From contig NW_020825355.1 in assembly GCF_003286085.1 (NCBI RefSeq), positions 620,001 to 684,000 of the forward strand: a DNA stretch of 64,000 nt, read 5' to 3'. Origin of the DNA: Drosophila persimilis. Its lineage: Eukaryota > Arthropoda > Insecta > Diptera > Drosophilidae. Shown here piece by piece: positions 22,949 to 33,500 of the stretch (its first letter is position 1; every line of letters begins with the position of its first letter). The position numbers and the translations under genes were made by a program. The notes below the pieces were generated by a model. That model made no database searches. It was not told the origin of the DNA and saw only the letters and a program-made list of their open reading frames with translations.

Positions 22949-23171
22949 TTTGCTATTGTTTCAATTGTTTAGACCTTGAAAGCGAATAAAAAGTGCACGG
23001 GCTGCAGCAGCGGTGAAGAAATGTCGCTGAGCCGTAGCCAGAACCCTCGTGCGGCTGTTCGGTCGACACCTGTGTGAGGTTCCGAAAGTTTGTTTTGTTT
23101 TGTTTGTTCCGAAAGTTTCGACTGCTGCGACTGCGTTCCAGGCATCGCGACTGCGTCGTTCATATTACCCA

Positions 23172-23543
23172 ATTTTTATATTCCGTTGAATAATGTCGGC
23201 TAACTAAAACCTTAAGTTTTGCCCACGTAATTTTAGGCCATTGATTAATCAATTTTCTCCTTAACTGGCTAGTTTTTGTTCCTTGCTTTTATTGTTTTTC
23301 AACTAAAACGGGATTTAAACAAAATAGTTAAACAAAAAAACAATCACAATGTTGCTCGTTTTTGATATTCCGTGCAATATAACTAGCTAAATAAAACCCT
23401 CAGCCCTGCCCACATAAATTTATCCGATTATTACATCAATTTCTTACAAGAATGGTCAACTTTAAGCTCTCCTCTTTATTGGATTGTTTATAAAATAAGG
23501 TTTAAGCAAAACAGGCCAAGAAAAAATGTCCGCAAAATCAATG
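23172..23543. repeat. Degenerate ~180 bp tandem duplication
   Basis: Two diverged copies lie head to tail: 23172-23351 and 23358-23543. Shared landmarks in the same order are GATATTCCGT/ATATTCCGT, GCTAA.TAAAACC, TGCCCAC.TAA.TTTA, GATTA.T.ATCAATTT.T, TTTATTG.TT.TT, a GG.TTAA.CAAAA stretch, and an ending ATCA.AATG. There is no coding potential. It lies just upstream of the Mcm7 fragment. Confidence 0.7.
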
Positions 23544-23689
23544 TTCTTACATGGTAACTACACAATAACTACACATTTGCTACATGTTAACTACATTTTC
23601 ATGTAATTATCAAAGGCGACACCTGAAGGGGAAATGTTCAAAAATGTTAGCCCTTTTTTTCCATATGAGCCCCATGGAATCGCCAGTGT

Positions 23690-23890
23690 GAAAAACCATG
23701 AGTTAGAGTAAGCCCATAACGCGTCTTAAAATATACTGGAAAATACTAGAAAATACCATGAAAAGTATAAAATTGGCAAGGTGTGTGAGCTAGTCATGGT
23801 GGAAATTTACAGTGTGAACGCGGACTTATCGTTGAAATATACCGTCAGACCCTCTGCAGTATAGCGTAAATATACTGATGAATTCAAGTT
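23690..23890. promoter_or_regulatory. Cluster of housekeeping-promoter-like motifs
   Basis: AAATATACTG, AAAATACTAG and AAAATACC elements (like Drosophila core-promoter Motif 6 read in reverse) occur at 23729-23760 and again at 23836-23880, around a CAGTGTGAAC element reminiscent of Motif 1. Such clusters are known at TATA-less housekeeping genes. No intact gene starts here, so it may be promoter debris belonging with the pseudogene block. Confidence 0.35.
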
Positions 23891-24135
23891 CCATGCGGAA
23901 CCAGAAAATTGCTCCCAGCTATGAAATGCTATGTTGCGCAAATTTTTGAAATTTTACAATTATAAAAACAAAAATTTTGTTCTAACTAAGTCCAAATGAT
24001 TCTGAAACAAAATACTTTTGTGCAATTTTTTGTTAATTTGAAGAACTAAAATTGTTGGTTATGCATGAAATAAACATGTTTTTTTTAAGATTTAATATTC
24101 GTAAAATGCTGCAGAAAATAAAACGTTTATGAATA

Positions 24136-24805
24136 CTAGTATTTTTCAACCCGTGTCGAATAGACTTTTATGTCAGTTCTCCACTTCTTGAGCATGGATG
24201 TCCGCACCTGCAACATGTAGACCCCATTTGGTAAGGGAACTTCTTTGAGTGTGTCCTCATCGATGGGGAAACCATTAAAAATGTAGTCTTGCTGCTGTTT
24301 TTTGTAAGTATATTGGTAATTATTGCCTCCAAGAGATATCCAAGATCTTACCTGTAGGGGGCACGTTCTATTGACATTGGTTATCTTGAGCAACGGATTG
24401 ATTAGGAATCCGAAGAATCCGGACTGCAAAGGCTGCCGCAAAAAGGAGCAAAAGTCCATGGTCTCGTTCACAAATTGGAAGCGTCGATTTTTCAATATTT
24501 TATAAATTCCCAAATTTAACTGTATTTACACTTATTAGCCAGACCTCTAATGGGGTTTGCTCGCTGCGTATACTCACGATGATATCATCGATGGGCCCCT
24601 TATAGAGCATCGTTATATGGATGTAGAGTGCGGCCCTACCGTGCTCACTGTGCACAACATTGCAGTTTTTAACGTGGGCAAACGAAGGGTCCAGCGTGCG
24701 GCAGTCCATTTTGCTGACTTTGAAGACCCTACCCTCGATGGGCTCCAGCTCCTTCAGCAGCAGTATGGATAGCATGAGACTGAAAAAAACCAGCTGATCT
24801 TTCAT
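24136..24805 (-). CDS. DUF1091 family secreted protein, gene B (three exons)
   Basis: Minus strand, exons 24578-24805, 24352-24519 and 24136-24294 (or -24291), about 184 residues. Residues 1-20 form a hydrophobic signal peptide. Cysteines at 35, 48, 100 and 129 match the neighbouring gene A exactly in spacing (13, 52, 29), and the ends share the DLPLPNG/EVPLPNG motif. DUF1091 proteins are insect-specific, small and secreted, of the MD-2-related lipid-recognition type, often chemosensory; the precise role here is unknown. The start at MKDQ (24805) is preferred over an in-frame ATG 84 bases upstream because it begins the signal peptide. The last acceptor is an ACAGCAG pair, so one Gln may be optional. 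It has an extra intron (24520-24577) that gene A lacks. Confidence 0.85.
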
Positions 24806-24964
24806 GTTTCCCACACGGAATGAGACATTAAACTGATTGATTTTTTGGGGTACGGTAAGTTTATGGATTACATTTAACGCATGGTGCACATCGTTGGCCC
24901 TAATGGTTTTGTATAATCTTCAATCTACTGTGTCTATTGAAAATAATTGAAAAAAATTGAAAAA

Positions 24965-25565
24965 CTATCCACGCACACCATAAACGCTGACCTGCAAGCG
25001 CCAGACCTTATAAGCGCCCACAGTCACCGTCAGTTTGTATTCCCCATTGGGCAGTGGCAGGTCCCGGACGGCCTTCTCACTGAGCGTCATCTGTTTCAGA
25101 AAGATATCCTTTTCCTGTTGGAAAAAGATGGGGATTATACACTGAGTGAGAGAAAGGATAGCCACGACTTACCTGATAGGGACAGGTGTGATTGGCATTT
25201 GTGGCGCTCATCAGAGAGTCGTGGAATATGTAGAACAGGGGATACTGTTGTGGCTTCTTCATGTAGTAGCAAAAGTCCAGGGTATGATTGACCATGAAGA
25301 GCCTATAGACATTCGACTTGCGGAATATGCACAGATTGAACTCGATCTTGTCGACGGGCCTGTCAGTCTTCACCGCCAAATGGAAGTTCATGCCGACCAC
25401 ATTGCGGCGCACCATTTTGAGGTAGCATTCCTTGAACTCTACGAATTTTGGATCCAGACCCTTGCACTCTACGTTGGTGAACTTGAAGTAGGCTCCCAGG
25501 CAGCTCCCAGGGCACAGGGAAATCAGAATTGGAATTAAAATTAGGCTTGGCATGGGTTTCCACAT
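24965..25565 (-). CDS. DUF1091 family secreted protein, gene A (two exons)
   Basis: Minus strand, exons 25173-25565 and 24965-25114 with a 58 bp intron, giving 180 residues. A signal peptide spans about residues 1-24, with predicted cleavage before AYFKFTNVECKGLDPKF, a typical DUF1091 beginning. Conserved cysteines are at 34, 47, 99 and 128, and NHT glycosylation sites at 93 and 125. The second exon gives the LPLPNGEYKL turn and ends YGVRG-stop. The reading frame is intact. It sits ~160 bases upstream of gene B in the same direction, clearly a tandem duplicate. A TTATAA at 25632-25637 lies suitably for a TATA element. Ligand and tissue are unknown. Confidence 0.9.
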
Positions 25566-25639
25566 GGTGTTGAGTCTCTGACAGTTGCTGGCAATTTGAT
25601 CACATTTGTTCTGTATGTGTAACTCTGTTCATTATAAGC

Positions 25640-28600
25640 TAATTAAACGGACTAATGGGCAGTGCAATTAGATAGGAAAAAACTTGGTATTTACATTAGA
25701 TTTGGAAACGGATAAAGCTAATTTTTGTGCTTTTTTTATTTTTGTTCTAAATTGAGCTCAGATCAAACTAGATAGATACCTTTAAACATTAAACATTTTC
25801 AACAGTGTGATCTCTAAGAGTCAGAGCCAGAGAATGCTCCACAAAGGCCCACAGACGTACTATTCCACAGTGCTTCTAGTCAAATATTATTACTTCCAAT
25901 TATAAATAAGTTTTACAACTATATTATTCATGTGTGCCATAGACCAAGTTATGGGTGTTTTTGCCATTGACATTAATTCTTCTTTAAATAAACCAAACCA
26001 TCGACTTCTAATTTTTTTGCCTTTGAATTGAGTTTTTCATTTGTGATCAGAATTTTATTCAATTAAATTTTCGTCCTCAGTTTAATTCAGTTTAAATTGG
26101 ATGGGTTTGATTAGCAGCCAGCTTCATCTCTTTTTGTTGTAATCTAATATTCATGATTTTATTCAATTAAACTGTTCCATACATGTGCCATGGCATACAC
26201 ATCTACAAATGGTCCGAAAAGAGTTTTCTGTTAGTAAAACAATATCATTGTATGCAGCCAGAGGCAGACAAGTTTCTTGCCACCGATTTCCTTGGAGCAA
26301 CGTCCACCACACATGACATCTCCGCAGGACATGAGCTAAAAACTTTAGCAATGAAATGCACGTAGAAATGCCACAAGAAATAACAAAAAATGCGAAACAA
26401 AACAATGTGCAGTAGGTTGATGGGCCACCAGAGTAAGTCCGCAACAAAAGCTGCAAAGTTGCACACATCTGACCCGATGTACGTACATATCTTTGCCCCA
26501 ATAATCGTACAACTGTCACGGGCTTACATTGGCTGTCGATTTGTGTTACTGTCCTATCGGGGAGATAGTTCCATCCACTAAGTGACCTTGTCAGCTGTCA
26601 GGTTAATCAGGAGAACTTTTTAATTACACAAATTACACAAACTTTGGGCCGGACGCCGACCCGCAGCCCGAGCCTCTATAAAGTTGAAGTCGCGCCAAGT
26701 TTATTATTCATAACGGAAGCGGAAACAGCAACTAGGGTCGAGCCTTACCTTGGGTTGTCGTCGTTCCCGTCCCCGTCCCCCTTTACCCCGGAACTTCCTT
26801 AACCGTAGTTATTTATTTTAATAAAGCCACAAGCGACCGCACAAAACTTTTGCCATTTTGCGGAGGTACGAACTGCAGCTGCCTCATTATTAATCATTAT
26901 TGCCTCTGGCCTGCCCTGGCCTGGCAATTTGTCGTAATGATTAAGGGAAGCCCCCATCTCCATACTGTGGAAATGATTACCTCTTAACTGCCCGTTTGGC
27001 CCTACAATGGTCCTGGTGATGCATTCGAAATGGGTTACCATTTTTGGGAAATTGCTTCCAGCCACTTGAAGCTGGACAAGGATTTGCCGCCTGTGTTGAT
27101 TGCTTGGGCAATTGTTCTACTTGTTATACTGTTCTTCGACTTGTGGGCTTGCAGGGGATTACATGTCCAGGCTACTGGATAGAATGAAAAATGGCTGTAA
27201 CTATTTTACATTCACTTAGAACAGGCATTCTACAGACAGGCTAGTCAGCCTCCTCGTAAGCCCACGCAGACACTGGCTAGCGTGTGTGCAATGCGGCGTA
27301 TGCGTGATGTGTCTGTGCCATAAATTATGTCCCAACTATTTTCTGGTTGGCAAGGACTTGGTCAGTGCGAGGACATGGGCCACATGTGCCAATAAATAAC
27401 ACTCGATATGCCTGTCAAAAAGCACTGAGGGAAGCAGAACAGAAAAGGAAGGATGTTGGGGACGGGAGACCCAACTTGAACCGGAAACGGATATACAATT
27501 TTAGTAATTTTCGTGAGTGACCAAAGGCCGTGTCCCCAAATCGAAATCGAACTCCCATCCGGATGACGACGCCTGAAAAAGGAAATTGCCAAAAAGAAAA
27601 CCCTAAACAAGAAAAAATGGAAAATACCGGCATTGTACAGGCATTCGGACAGTATGCCAAGGCAGTGGATGAGCCGAGACCCAGTTTTCCCTTTTGCTTT
27701 CTGTGTTTGTTTTTATTGGCGTGAAAAATGTAATAATGGTTTTCCCCTCTCCTTTTCTTCGCCCTTTTCTTGGCCATTTTCCTGTGGGTGCCAGAGCCGC
27801 CTGCCAACAACATTTCAGCTCTGCTTTATGAGTATTACGAGTATGTGCTACGAGTATGTGTGCATATGCCTGTCCTGGCCTGAGGTTGGTTTTGCTTCTG
27901 AGCCACTGGGCGAGCGAGAGTTGATGAAGTTATGCATGCAAGTTATACAGACACTATCTTAGGGGTTCACTACTTCATGGAGGTTTTTCCCCCAAACTGT
28001 TTTCTTGCCACAGAATTTTTGAGACAGGGGCTTAGTGTTGCGTACTTTGGGGCAGTAGTTTTCTGCCTTTTTGCAAAGTTTTTGCTTCATGTTAAAGTTT
28101 TTTTGAATGTCCGGTGAATATATACTCGTAAATGTTGTGGAAATAACTCCCTTTTTGAAGAGCATTTACCAGGCGTGTAGTTCCTTTTGCAGCTCCGTTG
28201 TCATTGCCCAGCTATACATTCTCTTCCCCACCTCTGATTTTTCCGATTTGCTCGAGTGTGTGTTGCTGGTTGTGTGAAAATGTGCCTAAGGTCAGGGCCA
28301 AGTGACCAAGTGTCTGGCCAAGAGCTGTACAAGCAATTTCGTTTATTTGAAAGCTCTCGCCAGGCCCAGCAGGCTCTTCCTTTTCCTCATGCTCCTGCCA
28401 TGACCATTCTCAGTCCTGTCCATTTAGTTTAAGCCTTAGTTCCTGCCACTGCCACTGCTACTGCTGCCGTTCTTGTGGCTGTTTCCATCAATCTCTTTTC
28501 CATTGGATAGTTCCATATTGCTGTTGGCACAACATTTGCCCTGAACAAGATTTTATATCCTTTAAGAGTGTATGGTGATTTTCACAACATGTTTGATTTT

Positions 28601-30506
28601 TGTATCTTAGAAGGTAAACGTATATACCCAGTACCCAGTACCCAGTGCCAGTGCCACACAAATAATTTAAATAAGTGCTACAGAAAAGATGGATCTTGAA
28701 GGGTATAAAACATTTCTTTCTTGTCTACTCATCCGTTTTCGGTTGGATCTGGAGGTTTTTGGCAACTGGTTCTACATATATTCAGTTCGGTTTCGTGATT
28801 TCATTTTCTCTTCTTTTAAATATTTCCCATCTGTGAGGAAAGACACCAAACTATTTGTTGTTGATACCGCGTCTGTGTTCATTTCATTTTTTTGACAACT
28901 CAATATTTGTTTCAGCTCGGGTTTTTGCTGATAGTTTTGCCTGCATATGAATTTTCAGGTTGTGGGCGAAAATCAAATTTATTGAAGTGGATGGGAACGC
29001 TGACTGTGAGGCTGTTGGGGCAGTGGCATAGGAATCGATGTCTGTTGGGGCCAGTGGTGTAGTTAGGTCTGTGGCTGAGTGCAGTTTTTGATTTGACGAA
29101 TATGTTTCGAGGGCTGCCCCTCACCCTGGGGGGCATTGACAGTTGCTGTCTCTCTAGTTGCTGATTGAATTGCCATGTTTCGGTTAAGGATAGGTCTCTA
29201 TGCCAGATGAATATTGATAGAACTGAATCACTGATTGTAGGGTTTTTTTCAACATTTTGGCTATCAATTTAGCTTGGGTTGCACTCCATTCAGTTTCTTT
29301 CTCTCCGTTCTGTTCATTTTGAATGTATCTCTATATTTTTGCATGGGTTTCCTCTCTTGTTAGCTTTATTAATTTGTTTCCCTCTATTGTTGCTTTGTCT
29401 GCCACTTAAACGTGTTCCTGCCACACACCCACACGCTCCCATATACTAATAGGTATATATTCTATGCCTACATATACACCTACATATGTACATACATATA
29501 TCCCTTTTGTAAGTCTCCCAAAAACATGACCTCTCTTGCGGTCCGTTGTCCTGGTGCTGTATTTTTGTTATTGCCGGTTGCCTGGCTCAAATGCGTAAAC
29601 AATTATTCCCTTCCATATATTTTTTGTTAGATTTTGCATGTGTGGAGAGTCTCTGGACTTTTCTCTCTGGGTTTTTTTTGTGCATATATGGAGAGTCCTT
29701 GTGCTTGTCCTAGCATGTTAATTGAGGCACTTTTGATGGTGATTAGATTCATAGAGCCATAAACACGAGTGTATGCCTAATAAAATGCAATAAACATTAA
29801 TTTTCTATGGGTATCTGGAGCTCTCAGTAGATTTCTATATGGAATTTGAGGTTTCTGGCCCCTTCCCTCTTTGCTTGACTTTTAAAGTAGTTTTGAGTGG
29901 ACGCCTAAGCGAACGTTATGAAAGAAATATGAAAGCGACACTTGAACATCTTTCATTTACAACAAGTGTCTTGACATGTTAGCCAAAGGAGGGGGAAACG
30001 AGTGACATTCAGAGGGGCGTTGCAGCTGTGGCAAGGCAAGTGTTGCCAATACTCCATCGTATATATATTTGACAAGCATATGAAACACTTGAGAACGAGC
30101 AAACAAACATGACAGGCTGGCAGGAGGGACTGTGAGGCAGGGTGTAACCAAAGACGCAGGGATATCACACAAGTAGGGGGAGAACGGGATTAGATGTGGG
30201 GAGCCAGATGGGGGACACCAGGGCAGTGTGGTGCGATTAGGTGAGGGGGTGGTCTGAAGCCTGGCAACATTAGAAATCGACTCTCAATATATTGAATTGA
30301 ATTGTTCATCATTGCTTGGAGTCCGTGGCAAAGAGATTGGCTAAACAATTGGCTCGTTGTGGCTGCCACAGATATAAGTCCTTGCTTGAGTATTGATTTT
30401 AGTTCATTAAAGAGAGCATACCCACTTGAATGAAATGTTTACAATGATAAAATAGCTGTAGCAGATTGAGAAAACTTCAAAAAAAGTTCATAAAAAATGC
30501 TACTAC
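25640..30506. other. Non-coding stretch
   Basis: AT-rich sequence with no supportable gene. The longest open frame (26163-26519, minus) has no protein-like features. Short imperfect repeats occur near 28627-28660. Confidence 0.5.
30492..30497 (-). terminator. RNA polymerase III terminator of tRNA-Pro
   Basis: Six T residues on the transcribed sense strand (minus), about ten bases past the tRNA 3' end; a second T run follows at 30479-30485 as a backup. Confidence 0.8.
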
Positions 30507-30578
30507 GGGCTCAACCGGGATTTGAACCCGGGACCTCTCGCACCCAAAGCGAGAATCATACCCCTAGACCATTGAGCC
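30507..30578 (-). tRNA. tRNA-Pro: tRNA-Pro (anticodon UGG)
   Basis: The minus-strand 72-mer folds as a full cloverleaf: acceptor GGCTCAA pairs with TTGAGCC, the anticodon stem TCTCG pairs with CGAGA around CTTTGGG (anticodon TGG), and the T arm is CCCGGGTTCAAATCCCGG, which also holds the B box GGTTCAAATCC. The discriminator base is C. It has no intron or encoded CCA, as expected in a eukaryote. It decodes CCA and other CCN proline codons. Confidence 0.95.
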
Positions 30579-33500
30579 GCTCCAAAATGCGATTCAAAGG
30601 GAATCTTTATCTTTTGCGAGGCTCAGAGCAGCATCTGTATCTTTGTTCATTCATGCATAATTAGGCAGCATTTTTAATGACTTACCAATCGGCTGCCAAC
30701 CGGTTTCAGTCGTTTCTTTTGTGGTCAGGTGTTGCAGCTGCATGGTTGTGCTACAAAAATCGGATCGAATGGTTAAGAGAAGATGCTTTATTTATGTACA
30801 CATTTGTAAACGCTTTCCATGATTCTGCACCTCATTAATTACAAGTTCTTTAGAATTATCTCTTTATAACAAATTGGGATTATTCCAACCAATCTAACAT
30901 CCTTAGCCAAGATCTCCAAGGTATAGACATACCCTTGATGGGCTAAGGATACTAACAAATTCGAGTGCAAAATACTTGTCGTTAAAACTAATTAAAACAA
31001 GTTAATTGCCTTTTGCGGAGGAGCGTGCAGGATGCGAGCATTTTGAAGTGCCACCAGCACACGTACAGCCTGACCTCCCAATTAGAGAGCTAGAATAATA
31101 ATAAAAACCGACGGCAATCCCGCCCCGTGTTACCCAGAGGGAGTCCAGAGTACGGAGCACGGAGTCCGGCGAATCTGGAGCATCTGAGGCCACGTGACAA
31201 GCACCACAAAGCAGCGGCAGAAACAGCAGAAAGAATGCGGTCCTGGCCGCACCCCCGCCCGCACCCCTCAAAAACGGAGTCAATAAAAAGCCAAATGGCC
31301 ATAAGAAATGGCCGGCAAAAGAACTCCAGGGGAAGAACTGGCAAACAGAGGACACATTCGGGCTTAATGTGCGTTAAAAGGCAACCCTCCAGGACGCTGC
31401 GGAATGACTTTAAAGGAAATGCTTAAACCAAAGTTTTTGGTCAACTTGTTGGGGGAGGGGATTGGAGCCCTAAAAGCTATTGTTGGGAAATTAAATTCGA
31501 ACTATGTGGGGGGAGGATTCTGCAGGACACGGACACGACGTCCAGGTGGAGCGGAGGCAGAGAGCAAGCAGCTTTTGTTATTTTTACACTTCATTGCCGT
31601 GGAATTTACTTTGTTCGCCCTTTGTTTCCGACTTGGGACGCAGACGCAGGCAAGCGTAAAGATAAAACTTGTGTCGACTTATTCCTCGTCCTTTCTATAT
31701 TCCTATTCGTCCTTGCTAGCCCCTAGGTGCGTGGTTGTGTGGCCGCATGGGTGTGTGGGTGTGTGGGTGGGTATATATGTATGTATATGATTGTCATAAC
31801 GTTGAGGCTTTCTGGCCAGCGTAAAGGGAACAAAATGAAATGAAAAGCTGTCACTGAACTGGAAAACCATCTCCATTTGGCTTTCGTTTCGTTTCGTTTC
31901 GTTCCGTTTCAGAATTTGATGGCCCACAAAGGGCATATTTCTTAATAATTCCCGCTGTAAGCAAATGTTCAATGATAGGCAGGCATGGGGCGTGACAACG
32001 ACTCGATAAGGTTATCCGGCCTGTCGTCTGTCGCGTAAGACCTTCGTCCTAAAAAAGTTTTTATCTTTATTGAATTTGCACCTTGGCAGGCATTTCCATA
32101 CTGCTCTTCCTCCAGATGATGATGCTGATGATGGTCTTGTTGTTAAATATTTTGACATTTGCCGCTTCCTCCTAAAAATGCTGACAACGTTTTCTCGCTT
32201 TATTATATTTATTTTGACAGCCCCTGTATAAGGTTATTATCCTCTCCACCCCCCTTCCGAGATGTGTGTGTGTGTGTGCGTGCAATTTATGAAGTTCGAG
32301 TGCTGTTTAAACTTTTTACTTTATGGCTGTTGGTTTTTTCTGGGGGCTAACCCCAGAAGGCGGCTGATTAGTTAAAAGAGATTTATGCATGAGCCTCCTG
32401 TGCCCTTAAACACACACACACACACATACACACACACGAATTAATGTTTGAAGTTTATTTTTATAACGCATCGTCTGTTGCACGTGGCGTATGCGTACAT
32501 TTTTCGATCGGCTTTAAGCTGCCGAAGCTTTAAGCCGCCTCCGAGCGGAAAACCAATTGACAAGTTTCCTCCTTACCCCCTCCCAGTAAGCTGGTCATAT
32601 AGTTTTTCCTGCTGCTGCTGCTGATGCTGTTGTTGTTTGGGGGCGGTTGCCGACGTGACGTATACGTGATGGGGACAAATGTTGCCGACGCTGATTTTTA
32701 ACACATGTTCCTTTCGGATACTGTGTGTCCTGTGTGTCCTCTGTGTGTATATGTGCGCTGCCTCGTATCGCATTGCAGACAGCAATTTAATTTGAAATTT
32801 AATGCCAAGTCTGCCAAGGCATCGCGTGCCCGGCATACACATTACAGCATTAGCAGCACAATTCCTTCTTCCAAAACTTTTTGCATGCTAATTAGGAACT
32901 GGGAGAAGAAAGAACTTATTTTAAGCGTGAAATTTGTCAGCTTTAAGTGCATTAGAATGCCAACAGAGCAGCAGCAGGCGTCAGGCTGTCACAAATAGTT
33001 GAGGAAAATTCCAAAAGGCCCGACAGCCAGAAGAGATCTCGGTCCAAAGCCAACGTGCTCGGCAAGTCAAGTGGGGCTTGGCATATGCCAAATAAACAGC
33101 GGAAAATGGAAAATTAAAAAAAGGAAATATCAAGAGCGAATGAAAACATTCCGGCCATGATTAGACTTGGCCACGCTGGCAGCAGTCAGCAGGCAGCAGG
33201 CAGCTCTCTTGATGAATAGCTGAAGGATGCCATGCGACGTGCATGGCTGATGATGAGTGGCTTGAATGTAGAGGATGAACATCAGCAGCCGGGACACAAT
33301 CAATCAAAAGAGTCGGAGGGCCAGCGGAGGGTGGCTTGTCATCAATCTTGTAGCCAAGTGCGTATGCGTATGCGAATGCGAATGCGTAATGTGACCTCAA
33401 TGAGATGCGCGGGCAGCGTAATTAATCAGATGTGGGAGAGGTTCAATATACCCCCTTTTCCCATAAATGCATTCTCTTCTATCAGTCCCTGAAGAGTGCC

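Noticed and set aside
26163-26519. 118-codon minus-strand frame rich in Cys and Leu
   Set aside because: No recognisable domain, improbable composition and no splice or promoter context.
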